29,918 nt of DNA from positions 1 to 29,918 of the forward strand of contig LWDP01000019.1 of NCBI GenBank assembly GCA_002087915.1, written 5' to 3'. Shown one piece after another: positions 1-8,967 of the stretch (within the stretch, counting starts at the first letter, position 1; each line of letters starts with the position of its first letter). The notes below the pieces were generated by a model. The model did not search any database. It was not told the DNA's origin and was given only the letters and a program-made list of their open reading frames with translations. The position numbers and the translations under genes were made by a program. The stretch comes from Enterospora canceri. Lineage: Eukaryota; Microsporidia; Enterocytozoonidae.

Positions 1-1329
1 CCTAAGGTACTCTACGACAGTCATGTCATTGGTGCCAGCGTAGACCAGTCCAATCGAGTAGCAGGCTGTCTCCTGCGCCAGGGTGCTGTACTTCTCAAAG
101 AGGAGACGTGTCCTCTGAAACAGGTCGTAGTCTCCTGTTCCAAACTTGAGAATTCCTAGGGCGAGATACGCCCCAAACAGAACACACTCGTCAGATGGGT
201 CACCTGAGACCATTCCAGTGAGATACCCCTCTGATTCGCGAATCAGTGATGGATCGTGGCCGTACGTCTCCACCGCATTTCGGGAGATCAGCCCCAGACT
301 GAGCAGGGCGGCTGCCTCCCCAGTTTCTGGGCTGGCTGGCAGCACCTCAGCCAGAATCTCAAATGGCTGGGTCGTGTGGATCAGTCCGAGACCAGCCATC
401 TCCCCAAATCGGATCCAATCGACTGATCGACTCAGGCGGTTTGTTCTGTAGAAGGTGTCGTTGGTGGTGTGTGCGTTCATCAGGGCGTTGCAGAGGGAGA
501 AGTCGAAGGGAGACGCCTTTCCCATGCATTCGAGAAACTTGAAATTGGTCTGAGAATTCAGGACCATGAAATCAACGAGCATCGCATTTGGCTGGGGCGA
601 GACAAAGGGAAGCAGATCTGCCTTCCCAGAGGGAGTGGCCGAGTTGTAGGCGTAGAAGGAGGCGTACGGCTGCCAGTTGGCTGGGAGAGAGCGGATCCAC
701 TCTTTCTGGCTTCTGACGTGGGGGAGAAGGAGGCCGATGATGGCGAGTTTGTCAGAGGTGGCGCCTGGGGCAGCGAGGAGGCCGTGGACGAGGTCGGGCG
801 AGTTCTGGACGAATTCGGCTGCGTCTGGGTGGAGGTGGCGGAGGAGGGCGACGACGTCCTCAGTTGCTCCAGTTCGAATCAGAAATTCTCCTAGTTTATG
901 CTTCAATAACTCATTTTCTCCAATTTCATGGAGGTAGCCCAGGACGGATACGGTGGTTTCGGCAGCGTCAACCAGGCCCAGGACGTATTCGCGGACGAAT
1001 CTGTCGCCTCTTCCAATCAGGTGCTCCATCAGCCTGAACTTGATTGCGTCGCAGTAGAAGGTGTTTGCGTCCAGGATGGATGGATCTGCCTTCAGTGCCC
1101 TCACTGCGTATTCAATCACTAACTCCTCCTGCTTTCTCAGCAGGTGCATTTTGGCAAGGACGGCCAGGGCAGCTGGGTCGGTCACAGCCTGGGCCATGTC
1201 GTCTGGGATTGTGACGTAGCACGCAAGCAGCTCGAGATTCGCGTCGATGAGTGCAATGGTGCTTGTTGCATCGCGAGAGTCGATGAGGTGTCTCACTGTG
1301 TTAAGAAGAGTAATTGTTTGACTATGCAT
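1..1329 (-). CDS. RPN2: 26S proteasome regulatory subunit Rpn2 (PSMD1), N-terminal part
   Basis: The reading frame has no stop from the ATG at 1329 to the left edge, giving 443 residues of a protein cut by the window. Rpn2 is the large PC-repeat scaffold of the 19S base, where it holds Rpn13 and lid subunits. The N-terminal half is an alpha-helical rod. From about residue 300 it reads like the Rpn2 toroid entry: a run resembling the 'DNLEWLARATNW..F...ASLGVIH' block (here R-x-NRLSRSVDWIRFGEMAGLGLIH), then PC-repeat-like segments such as GAYLALGILKFG and CYSIGLVYAGTND. The start is supported by CCC directly before the ATG. Codon third positions are C/G-rich, unlike genes further right. Rpn1 is the alternative, but the block around residue 300 fits Rpn2 better. 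Confidence 0.85.
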   Translation of the reverse strand, partial: MHSQTITLLNTVRHLIDSRDATSTIALIDANLELLACYVTIPDDMAQAVTDPAALAVLAKMHLLRKQEELVIEYAVRALKADPSILDANTFYCDAIKFRLMEHLIGRGDRFVREYVLGLVDAAETTVSVLGYLHEIGENELLKHKLGEFLIRTGATEDVVALLRHLHPDAAEFVQNSPDLVHGLLAAPGATSDKLAIIGLLLPHVRSQKEWIRSLPANWQPYASFYAYNSATPSGKADLLPFVSPQPNAMLVDFMVLNSQTNFKFLECMGKASPFDFSLCNALMNAHTTNDTFYRTNRLSRSVDWIRFGEMAGLGLIHTTQPFEILAEVLPASPETGEAAALLSLGLISRNAVETYGHDPSLIRESEGYLTGMVSGDPSDECVLFGAYLALGILKFGTGDYDLFQRTRLLFEKYSTLAQETACYSIGLVYAGTNDMTVVEYLR

Positions 1330-1332
1330 GGG
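1330..1332 (-). promoter_or_regulatory. CCC start signal of RPN2
   Basis: On the minus strand CCC abuts the ATG directly, preceded by a T-rich stretch. It matches the C-rich motif found before microsporidian start codons and supports the chosen start. Confidence 0.6.
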
Positions 1333-1334
1333 TA

Positions 1335-1441
1335 AAAATAAAAATAGGGTAAAATAGTAAATTATTACTAGTGTAGTATATTGTAGTATATTATTGCTAC
1401 TGTATATTATTGTTACTACATATTATTGCCACTACTGTATA
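1335..1441. repeat. Low-complexity TA/TACTG spacer between RPN2 and PSF2
   Basis: The spacer is made of imperfect repeats of units like tgtatattattg and tagtatatt. It lies between the divergent RPN2 start and the 3' end of PSF2. No coding or RNA gene is visible in it. Confidence 0.6.
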
Positions 1442-1942
1442 CTACTGTATATTGAATATAGTATCACCTGCCTGTACTATTCTTCCATTCTTCTGGAATA
1501 CGCCTGTAATGTATTCACGTAGCTGATTGTATTCCCACCGTGTTATATTTCGCATGTAAGTTGCCCTACCATCCACTGTCTCCAATCCATTCCATATCTT
1601 CTGCAGTCTCACCTGCCTCAACTTCTCCAATCCACTTCCTCCTATGCCCAGAATGCCTGCTACCTCAAAGTAGTGCTCTGGTAGCTCACTGAACTCCTCC
1701 TTGTTCTCCTCCTCCTGTGCCACCACCTCGTCCACTCTCTCGTACTCTCTCGGCGTGATGATTCTCGCCTTGTTTCTCTTCTGAAGATGGAGAGCCAGGT
1801 AGAGTGGAACACGTGTTGGTCGCAGTGGTGCTACTCGTATTCTGCTGGACAGAAGCGTGCTGCTTAGATCCACTCGTGATAGGCCCTCTATTTCAACATG
1901 TGTCTCCAATGCTAAATTGGTTAGTTCTTCTGGTGAAAACAT
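1442..1942 (-). CDS. PSF2: GINS complex subunit Psf2
   Basis: This encodes a 166-residue GINS subunit. GINS joins Cdc45 and Mcm2-7 to form the replicative helicase in the nucleus. The N-terminus MFSPEELTNLA matches the 'F.AEEELVTI' start of Psf2. Residues about 35-60 carry the family hallmark of a proline-rich strand followed by VPLYLALHLQKRNKARI. Later come an EF..LPEHYFEVA segment and the 'VR..K...GLETVDGRATY' helix, both typical of Psf2. The frame stays open upstream to a TTG at 2122, but those 60 codons are valine/tyrosine low complexity from GTA repeats, so I start at the ATG before the conserved domain. Only CC, not CCC, precedes this ATG. It is slightly shorter than yeast Psf2. Confidence 0.88.
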   Translation of the reverse strand: MFSPEELTNLALETHVEIEGLSRVDLSSTLLSSRIRVAPLRPTRVPLYLALHLQKRNKARIITPREYERVDEVVAQEEENKEEFSELPEHYFEVAGILGIGGSGLEKLRQVRLQKIWNGLETVDGRATYMRNITRWEYNQLREYITGVFQKNGRIVQAGDTIFNIQ

Positions 1943-2105
1943 GGTAGTAGCAGCAGTAATTAGTAAAGTGGGTAGTAAAGTAGGTAGAATAGGTAACAAT
2001 ATACAGTAGTAACAACAGTAAGTGTAACTACGATAACAATATACAGTAGTAAGTATAACTACAACTACTACTACCATAACTACCACTACCACTACACATA
2101 CTATG
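1943..2105. repeat. TAC/GTA low-complexity region upstream of PSF2
   Basis: The stretch is dominated by TAC, TAG, GTA and AAC triplets, with two near-identical 'aacaatatacagtagtaa' units. It makes a spurious valine-rich frame on the minus strand. It sits in the divergent promoter between PSF2 and the permease gene. Confidence 0.65.
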
Positions 2106-2166
2106 CTTACTGACCCAAACAATCAAACAATCAATCAATCATTATCTTCCCCTTACACTCTTTTCA

Positions 2167-2169
2167 CCC
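2167..2169 (+). promoter_or_regulatory. CCC start signal of the permease gene
   Basis: CCC lies directly before the ATG at 2170 and follows a C/T-rich tract (cactcttttca). Confidence 0.6.
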
Positions 2170-3645
2170 ATGTTTAGAATCAGAACAAAACTAGGCAACT
2201 TAAACAGGAGACTCCTCATCCACCCAAAGCTGCTCTACTTTGCCACTTCCCTCTTCTTCTACACCCTCCACATGTACAGATCGCAGTTTGTGACTGAGAT
2301 GTACGGCGTAAAGAAGAGCTACTGGGGCCTCTACTTCACAATTCCACAGATAGCGAGCCTGGTCTTCGGAATCAACGCAGCCGCCTTCGTCGACCGCCTT
2401 GGAATCCAGAAGTGGATTCTGGTTGGGTCGATTGGCGTCGCAATGGCGCTCTTCGGCGCATTCTTCGCCATCAGCAGCTTCGCCCTCTTCCTGGCCATCT
2501 TCACGATCTACTTCTCCTGCGTCTCAGTCACAATCCCCCTCATTGACAAGGTGGTGCTTGAGTTCCTAGACCGAACCGATGGAGTCGAAATGGCCAACTA
2601 CGGGAGACAGAGGATGTTCTGCCCAATCGGATACATCGTCTGCTGCTTCATCCTCGACTACATCGTCGGAACAAGCCAGGTCGGTGGATCCGTGGTCTAC
2701 GACTTCAGGCCGCTGATTCCGTACGCCCTGGTCACCGGTGCCGCTGCCATTGGCGCCGTCCTCCTCCTCGTCGCGAATCTGCCTCGCCAGAACGCAGCCC
2801 AGCGAAGCAACCTGCGTCTCGTTGGCTCCCTCCTCAGAAACAGCGAATTCACCTTCTTCATTCTGCTCATCTTCCTAAACGGTATCACGCGTGCATCAAT
2901 GACAAACTACGTCAACGTCTACTACGACGACCACCTTGGATTCAACAAGGACAACAAAAATGCAACTGGTCTCAGCCTCTACCAGTGGATCCACAACGGC
3001 AGGAAGAAGGCAGTGGCCGTTCTCTTTGGAAACATCACCGAATTGGCCGTCTACGTTCTGAGTGCACCGATTGTCTGTCGATACGGGCTGCTTCTTCCGA
3101 TTTTCTGGTCGCAGCTGGCCCAGGTGGTTCGTTTCGGTGGCTACTTCCTTTTGGCCGCTGATTCGCCAATTCGATTCGAGGTCGTTCTTCTTCTGGAGAT
3201 GGTGAAGGGTGTTGGATTCGGTCTCATTCAGTCGAGTGCTGCCACCCTGGCAGTCAGGCTCGTTGCTTCCGACATGAAGGGGACGGCTCAGCTCGTCTAC
3301 AATGGCGCATTCATTGCCCTTGGGACTGTGGCTGCTGGTGTTGGCTTTCTCTTCGTATTCAACGCGTACAAGGCAACGGGAAACATGATTCCTGTTGCAG
3401 CGTATAAGGCGATGTTTCTGATTGATGGGCTACTTACTCTCCTATGCATTGGACTGATGTTGATGAAGTATGCGATGAAGGACAGGGTGCTATTTGACAC
3501 AGACAGGCTGAATGAGAAATTGGACAGGATTTCAGCTGAGGCATTGGAGGAGGAGATGGAGGATGTGAAGGAGATTGATGGACAGGAAGAAGAGGAAAAG
3601 GTGGATGATTTAAAAAAAGTCAAAATAGCAGCGAAGGAGTTGTGA
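2170..3645 (+). CDS. MFS permease, nucleoside:H+ symporter type
   Basis: This is a 491-residue polytopic membrane protein with about 12 hydrophobic segments, a central break near residues 225-240, and an acidic, lysine-rich cytoplasmic tail after about residue 435. Segment TM5 carries an 'NYGRQRMFCPIGYIV' block like the YGR-R-x-x-G-S-x-G-Y signature of the MFS_1_like/LacY-type nucleoside symporters. TM10-11 ('GFGLIQSSAATLAVRLV... GTAQLVYNGAF') matches the same family. Microsporidia are known to use such symporters, with ATP/ADP translocases, to take nucleosides or nucleotides from the host cell, so uptake at the plasma membrane is the likely role; the actual substrate is inference. Base composition shifts along the gene: C-rich third positions in the first two thirds, AT-richer tail. 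Confidence 0.75.
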   Translation: MFRIRTKLGNLNRRLLIHPKLLYFATSLFFYTLHMYRSQFVTEMYGVKKSYWGLYFTIPQIASLVFGINAAAFVDRLGIQKWILVGSIGVAMALFGAFFAISSFALFLAIFTIYFSCVSVTIPLIDKVVLEFLDRTDGVEMANYGRQRMFCPIGYIVCCFILDYIVGTSQVGGSVVYDFRPLIPYALVTGAAAIGAVLLLVANLPRQNAAQRSNLRLVGSLLRNSEFTFFILLIFLNGITRASMTNYVNVYYDDHLGFNKDNKNATGLSLYQWIHNGRKKAVAVLFGNITELAVYVLSAPIVCRYGLLLPIFWSQLAQVVRFGGYFLLAADSPIRFEVVLLLEMVKGVGFGLIQSSAATLAVRLVASDMKGTAQLVYNGAFIALGTVAAGVGFLFVFNAYKATGNMIPVAAYKAMFLIDGLLTLLCIGLMLMKYAMKDRVLFDTDRLNEKLDRISAEALEEEMEDVKEIDGQEEEEKVDDLKKVKIAAKEL

Positions 3646-3822
3646 GTGTAGGTGGTGGTGGTAGTGGTAGTTAGTAAAATAGTATTGCCAATGATTATTA
3701 TCAATATTGTTGTTATCATCTACTATCATTTGCAACTACTGTTATTATCATCTACTGTTGTTATTAGCTACTGTTATTATTAGCTACTGTTATTATCAGC
3801 AATACTATCATTTGCAACTACT
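3646..3822. repeat. Low-complexity spacer with a 20-nt direct repeat
   Basis: It begins with GGT/GTA triplets and continues as variants of 'ttattatcatctactg' and 'ttattagctactg'. An exact 20-nt direct repeat occurs at 3721-3740 and 3803-3822. The second copy overlaps the stop codon of the convergent polymerase gene. No gene is seen. Confidence 0.6.
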
Positions 3823-6800
3823 CTAGTACCACCTTAATATTCATGGACATCAACTCAGCAAGAAGGTACTTGAACACGTATGGCATCACAACATTCTTGT
3901 GTCTTCTACCACCACACTTGCACTGACTAGTTCGACTACTGAACATGATTGACTTACAGGAGTAGCAGTACTGGAAGACAGTGCGATCAGAGGAGTCGAC
4001 AAGGCGGTCGATGAGCAGGCCAGCAGCACCGTGGGCAATCAGGGCGTCTCTTTCCATCTCACCAAAGCGTATTCCACCACCTGACTTTCTTCCTTTGACA
4101 GGCTGGTGGGTCGTGCTCACAACGGGGCCACCAGTGCGGACCTGGAACTTGTCTGAGACCATGTGACGCAGTCGCTGGTAGTAGACGACGCCTACGAAGA
4201 TGTCAGTTCGCATTTCAGTTCCAAGTAGCCCAGAATACATTGGTTCATTGCCGTGGTAATTCAGCCCATGTGAAATAAGCTTATTGTGGATATTATGCTT
4301 AGTGATTTTGTTTGTGTCTGAATTGGCATGAAACATCTTGGCCTCGACTGGCTCAGCCTGCTTTACGGCTGCCTTTCCACACATCGACTCAATCAGCATT
4401 CCGATTGTCATTCGACTTGAGAAGGCGTGTGGGTTGATGATGATGTCTGGGCGTGTTCCGTCTTCCGTAAAGGGCATGTCTGTCTCAGGCCACAGGAACG
4501 AGCAGACGCCCTTCTGGCCGTGGCGGCTGCAGAACTTGTCGCCGATGACTGGGTTTCTGACTGTACGAAGCGTGATGGATACGCCCTTCTTCACTGAGCA
4601 CTTTTCGTCATTCTGAAACACCCTCACTTTCTCAACTATTCCACTTTCATTACTGTCGTATTTCTCGTATTTCAGTAGGCCATCTGATTTATGCACTAAT
4701 AAAATATCACCCTTCTTGAGAATCGAACCAACAGAGGCTGTTTTGATGATTCGACTGTCTCTTTCTAGGTCGAACTTCGTGCATTTTGTGACGAATCCAC
4801 CAAAGAGACCACGTTCTACGGCCGACTTGTTCAGCACCACCGCATCCTCCATGTCGTAGGCCGTGTAGGACAAGACGGCCACGATGCAGTTGAATCCAAG
4901 AGGAAATCGCTCAAATGTCTCGTACGAACTGGTTTTGATCAGTGGATGCTGCAGGTAGTTTACGACGTAGGCCTTGTTGTCCGTTCTACTCGACTGGGTA
5001 TACGATGGTATTCCCATGGCCTGTTTTGCCATCTGACACTGATACATGTTTCTTGGTGATGGATTGTGGTCTCCAAATGCTATACAGGATGCTACTGTTG
5101 AAAACAGGGCATCTGTGTCTATTTCAGCGTACTTGAATTTATCACCCTGATTCTCTACTAGTTTTATGTCTAAATAGACTTGTTCTCGTATCCCAATGTA
5201 TTCCAGGTTGTTTTCTCCAATATTTCTCACTTTTCTAATAAGGCTGCTTATGTCATCGCAGATGCTTAAGAATTCCTCCTTGTTTGAACCACTTTCGTGT
5301 ACAATCTCAATTTTAAGGCCATTTCTGTTTCTGATTCTTCTTAGGGCATTTGCCACTTCTTCTGGTTTCTGGGTGTATCCGACTATTTTGCCGTTGTAGA
5401 AGACGACTGTTTTGGTGCAGGAGACACCGCTAAAATATTCCACTCCGAGTTTGTAGAGCGTGTTTGAATCAAAGGTGTTTTTATCATCGGTGAGTTCGCA
5501 GTTCTTCGTTAGGTGCGTTAGGAGGCCACATGGAGATCCATCAGGCGTGTTGACTGGGCAGAAGAATCCAAAGGACTCAGGTCGCAATTTTCTGATCGAA
5601 GTGATCTTGAGACTCGCAAAAAATGATCCACGGGCAACTGAGTGGAAATGAGAAGCAAATCGCCAGAAATTGATTCGTTCTGCGACAATTGTGAAGCCGG
5701 AAGTCTGAAGCAGATCGGAGCAGCTGTAGGTTGAGATTGTTCCAGTTGAAAGAAATCGCTCTATTTTTGCACCAATGTCGAATTCGACTCTTTTTAGAAT
5801 ATCGTTGATTTTGATCAATTTGGAGTTATCCATGACAAAGGGCAGGCTTCCAGCAGTGTCATTGAGTGTCTCAGACATGTTGATGTTGGATGGGCAGACT
5901 GTGCTTCCCTGGGTGCTGGTGATTTCGTCCTCATTTTTGGAAATGATCTCCTTCAGGTATTTCATCAATTTGATCTTGAAAGCCTTTTTGATTTCTTCAA
6001 GTCGCTCTCTAATGCAGAGGGGAATCAGTTGGGCCTCAGTGTACAGTTCATGATTCGAAGCCAGGTCGATGTTGTCTGGCTCGATCTTCTTATCAATCAC
6101 CAGAAACAGTTTTCTGATTGCATGGATGATCAAGTTGAACTTGTCCTGTGACGAGTTCAAATGCGGTAGAATTTTTTCAAGGAGAAGTTCGCCTGGTTCG
6201 TCTGATCCCCTGAAAACAAATTTGAATCTTTCGGCCAAGAAGTCCCTGGTTTCTTTTTTGCCAAAGCATTTTGACAAGTTTGGATCGGAGATGAATTCGG
6301 TTGCCCTGTGGTTCTTATCAAGTAGATTGTACAGTTCTTCATCTGTTACGCTCTTTAGTGCTCTGAGAACGTAGATTACTGGTATGAAATATGCCCTCTT
6401 ATAAAACCAGCATTTGAACAGGATGTTTCCGTCTGTTGCGTGGATTATCTCATTCTTCTGTCCTATTTCATCATCACCAACTGATCTGATGAAACAGGAG
6501 TAGCCTGTGAATTTGCTATCTTTTGAGTTGTTATAGATTGCATAAAACCAGTTTCGTTTGAATGCGATATGGAATCGCACGAGTCTGTCGTATCCACCAA
6601 TGACGAAATAGCCTCCGTTTTCGTGTGGATCTTCTCTCACACTGCGACTCTCATTCTCAGACGCCTTCTCCAAATGACACAATTTGCTTTTGAGCATAAT
6701 TGGAAACTTCCCTGCTGACCTGAAATCGTCATAGAGCACCTCATCGTTGTACGTCAGTTTGGCCTTTATGAACATGTTGCCACCATACGTACTACTGGAC

Positions 6801-7051
6801 TCTCTCGCCTCATTTGGAAACATCCTGTTATCTACCAGCTTGTTTAGGTTGTATGCTTTATGTATTTCAACTTTTTCAAATGATAACTCAAATCCCTTAT
6901 ATTTCATGCTATCCGTATTATATATCACGTTATCGATGATATTCATGTTCAGCATGGCATTGAACTGCTTTATGTGCAAGTCTCCAATTTCTGAAGTCTT
7001 CATTAGGCCTTCTAAAAATTTAGGAAAATTCAACAGTTTCTTTTTCACCAT
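3818..7051 (-). CDS. RPA135: RNA polymerase I second-largest subunit (A135/RPA2)
   Basis: This 1077-residue protein is the beta-like subunit that forms half of the active centre of the nucleolar polymerase making rRNA. Visible landmarks are 'PVNTPDGSPCGLLTHL' near residue 500, 'SPRNMYQCQMAKQAMG' near 670, the active-site loop GDKFCSRHGQKG near 835-846, the hybrid-binding region with TGGPVVSTTHQP and GRKSGGGIRFGEMERDAL, and a C-terminal zinc finger CYSC...CKCGG near 1028-1047. 'SFGFFCPV' before the TPDG motif, 'FPIMLKSKLCHL' near residue 115 and the C-terminus 'VPYVFKYL.AEL..MNIKV'-like block favour Pol I over Pol II and III. The protein is about 125 residues shorter than the yeast one. Only 11 bp separate its start from the stop of the upstream gene. 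No CCC precedes this ATG. The C-terminal coding end is richer in GC than the N-terminal part. Confidence 0.9.
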   Translation of the reverse strand: MVKKKLLNFPKFLEGLMKTSEIGDLHIKQFNAMLNMNIIDNVIYNTDSMKYKGFELSFEKVEIHKAYNLNKLVDNRMFPNEARESSSTYGGNMFIKAKLTYNDEVLYDDFRSAGKFPIMLKSKLCHLEKASENESRSVREDPHENGGYFVIGGYDRLVRFHIAFKRNWFYAIYNNSKDSKFTGYSCFIRSVGDDEIGQKNEIIHATDGNILFKCWFYKRAYFIPVIYVLRALKSVTDEELYNLLDKNHRATEFISDPNLSKCFGKKETRDFLAERFKFVFRGSDEPGELLLEKILPHLNSSQDKFNLIIHAIRKLFLVIDKKIEPDNIDLASNHELYTEAQLIPLCIRERLEEIKKAFKIKLMKYLKEIISKNEDEITSTQGSTVCPSNINMSETLNDTAGSLPFVMDNSKLIKINDILKRVEFDIGAKIERFLSTGTISTYSCSDLLQTSGFTIVAERINFWRFASHFHSVARGSFFASLKITSIRKLRPESFGFFCPVNTPDGSPCGLLTHLTKNCELTDDKNTFDSNTLYKLGVEYFSGVSCTKTVVFYNGKIVGYTQKPEEVANALRRIRNRNGLKIEIVHESGSNKEEFLSICDDISSLIRKVRNIGENNLEYIGIREQVYLDIKLVENQGDKFKYAEIDTDALFSTVASCIAFGDHNPSPRNMYQCQMAKQAMGIPSYTQSSRTDNKAYVVNYLQHPLIKTSSYETFERFPLGFNCIVAVLSYTAYDMEDAVVLNKSAVERGLFGGFVTKCTKFDLERDSRIIKTASVGSILKKGDILLVHKSDGLLKYEKYDSNESGIVEKVRVFQNDEKCSVKKGVSITLRTVRNPVIGDKFCSRHGQKGVCSFLWPETDMPFTEDGTRPDIIINPHAFSSRMTIGMLIESMCGKAAVKQAEPVEAKMFHANSDTNKITKHNIHNKLISHGLNYHGNEPMYSGLLGTEMRTDIFVGVVYYQRLRHMVSDKFQVRTGGPVVSTTHQPVKGRKSGGGIRFGEMERDALIAHGAAGLLIDRLVDSSDRTVFQYCYSCKSIMFSSRTSQCKCGGRRHKNVVMPYVFKYLLAELMSMNIKVVLE

Positions 7052-7062
7052 TTAATTCCTCT

Positions 7063-8157
7063 CTACAGCAGTTGTTTGCATATCTCCTTCTTAAATTCAC
7101 TAAAAAGACTGTCATCGTACACAAATGGTACATTGTGCTTATTCTTGAACTCTTTCAAAATATTCGAATTATATCTGCTGATTTTGAAGTTGTGGATCTC
7201 TTCTGATAAATGGAGTGTATTCTTGAGCTGTTTGATCACTGATTTGTCGTATTCAAATACCAAACAGACATATTCATTGCTCTTTGTTATCTCTCTGATT
7301 CTGTCTACTTTATTGAGATTGTAGAATACCACTGCGTCTCCATCTACGAATCTCTTCACAAAATACTGCATTCCTGAATAGAGTGGTCCATAACAGAATA
7401 CAGCTCTAACTCCTTTCAGAATACTCAGGTCCATGTTTCCAACATGCAATTGAATTGGTTTCTCTGATATTTCATACTGAATCATTTCTGCATTATCAAA
7501 ATATTGTTCAGGAGTGAAGAATCTCAAGCCGCAGTTCTTCGCAAACTTCAGGTCGAAATCGCTGTAGTCAGTGAGTCGTCCCACACAGTCACCTACGTAA
7601 AACGCGTCATCAAACTTCCTTGATATCGTTGGAACATCGATTTCCATTTCTGGCCTATTTGTCAGGTCAATGCTGCTTGTTATTTTTGAGTTCCCTATGA
7701 TTCCAATTTCACCCAATTTCATCCCTTTAAGTTGAAATTCACTGTGATTCAGTAGAAGAAGACCAGAAACAACATCTTTGGTGCTGGTTAGCTGACTCAA
7801 TAGATACAAATACATTCCATTTGTTGGTTTGTGGAATCTACTATGGATCAATGACCCAATGAATATCATTGGAATATCAATCTCCTTGCAAATATTCGTG
7901 ATTTTCTTTCTGAATATTTTCTTCTCATTTTCTGTTCGGACATTCTTCTTATTTGAGATAATTGCGACAAAATATCCGTCTCTATGGAGATCTCGTAGTT
8001 TCTTTACACAATTTTGGCTTTGAAAAATGTATGATTCCGTAACTACTCTCTCGTAGATGCATATCGTGCTGTCAAACTCGAAAAGTGCTATTTTATTCCT
8101 ACTGTAATCAACTTCTCCGTGTTTGTGCTCAAAAATGTATTTGGATGTGTCAATCAT
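7063..8157 (-). CDS. Polynucleotide kinase/3'-phosphatase-like protein, probably degenerate
   Basis: The 364-residue protein has the PNKP layout: HAD-type 3'-phosphatase (about 20-225) followed by a P-loop kinase region (about 245-364). PNKP repairs DNA ends in the nucleus. HAD motif I should read DxDGT; here it is E27-F-D29-S-T31, so the nucleophile Asp is Glu. Motif II (S68-N69), the motif III lysine (K110, HKPTNGMY) and motif IV (YVGD 187-190, then R194, D197 and D200) are intact, and KFAKNCGLRFFTPEQYF is a clear PNKP match. The Walker A spacing GxxxxG is kept at 257-262, but the next two residues are M263-Q264 instead of K-S/T. Both activities may thus be lost, leaving a binding role. CCC abuts the ATG. 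Convergence with an assembly error is unlikely because the frame is clean. Confidence 0.75.
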   Translation of the reverse strand: MIDTSKYIFEHKHGEVDYSRNKIALFEFDSTICIYERVVTESYIFQSQNCVKKLRDLHRDGYFVAIISNKKNVRTENEKKIFRKKITNICKEIDIPMIFIGSLIHSRFHKPTNGMYLYLLSQLTSTKDVVSGLLLLNHSEFQLKGMKLGEIGIIGNSKITSSIDLTNRPEMEIDVPTISRKFDDAFYVGDCVGRLTDYSDFDLKFAKNCGLRFFTPEQYFDNAEMIQYEISEKPIQLHVGNMDLSILKGVRAVFCYGPLYSGMQYFVKRFVDGDAVVFYNLNKVDRIREITKSNEYVCLVFEYDKSVIKQLKNTLHLSEEIHNFKISRYNSNILKEFKNKHNVPFVYDDSLFSEFKKEICKQLL

Positions 8158-8160
8158 GGG
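8158..8160 (-). promoter_or_regulatory. CCC start signal of the PNKP-like gene
   Basis: On the minus strand the sequence reads agtatCCC directly followed by the ATG at 8157. Confidence 0.6.
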
Positions 8161-8177
8161 ATACTTTTATCAAATTA

Positions 8178-8966
8178 TTACATCACAATTTTAGCATAAC
8201 ACTTGGTCATTTCCAACACTCTCAAATATTCCTGTAAACCTGAAATGAAAGTAAATACACTTGATGTACCTAGCATATCAATGTATTCCCTAAGGCCTGC
8301 TCGGATATTTTGAACATGTTGGCTACTAACAAAATGGTTGATTTTGAATTTGTCCCTTACAACATTAAGGAATTGTTCTTCTTCTGTAAAAATCATTTAC
8401 AGCAATTCTATGACTGATTTCAACTCCTGCTTCAACGCAATCACTGCATTGACATCCTCAAATAGCTGTTCTACTGTCTTATTTTCACTGAAACTCCTTC
8501 TAAAATAGCTTTGTAATTTGTCATATTTGATCAATACCTGTATCAAATTATCCAACATAGCGTAATAGTCCAGGTCTAATAAGACGCCTAAGTTGCTTTC
8601 CACAAGTCCACTATATTCCTGTTTGATGAGATTGATTAATTCCATTGATTTGGTTCGTGTATCCATATGGCACATGTTCATTTTGCTGTAATATGCATAA
8701 ATTGATGTACCATACAGAATAGATCTACTGCTAAAAAGCATCAAATTTTCATTGTTGATCTTCTCGGAATTGTCATGTAAATTCAATACCCGTTCATATT
8801 GTCCAAGGTTTTCGATTACTGGAGCAGCTAGTTGTTTTACCTTCATGTATTTGTATACAATGGTTGTATTTAAATCCTGTTCCATGGATTGCTGTTCAGT
8901 TAATAGCATAGCGCATCTAGAACAACTTATTAAAACAATCAATAATTTGGTGATGTCGAGAAACAT
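8178..8966 (-). pseudogene. Secreted helical array protein, copy 1, split by an in-frame TAA
   Basis: From the ATG at 8966 the frame codes a signal peptide (MFLDITKLLIVLISCSRC) and about 170 residues of mostly helical protein, then hits TAA at 8397-8399. The very next codon is ATG (8396) and the same frame continues for 72 residues to 8178. Joined length (about 262 codons) equals that of the downstream tandem copies. The piece after the stop has a C-terminal block (INHFVSSQHVQNIRAGLREY) that lines up with 'DFYLAFYKSVYIDDLKEDL' and 'DFFLYFFKTVEITILQKEY' in two neighbours, so I read it as one gene with a nonsense codon. The stop may instead separate two expressed products or be read through. 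The frame is open to an earlier ATG at 9014, but CCCC lies one base before 8966 and the signal peptide begins there. Confidence 0.6.
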
Positions 8967-8967
8967 T

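Noticed and set aside
146..1335. Plus-strand frames across the RPN2 gene
   Set aside because: They are shadows of the C/G-rich minus-strand Rpn2 frame, which matches a known protein throughout.
1943..2122. N-terminal extension of Psf2 to codon 2122
   Set aside because: It begins at TTG and codes a valine/tyrosine stretch from GTA repeats; the conserved protein starts at 1942.
3646..3822. Possible CRISPR-like or tandem array
   Set aside because: Units are short, imperfect and without unique spacers; it is low-complexity DNA in a eukaryotic genome.
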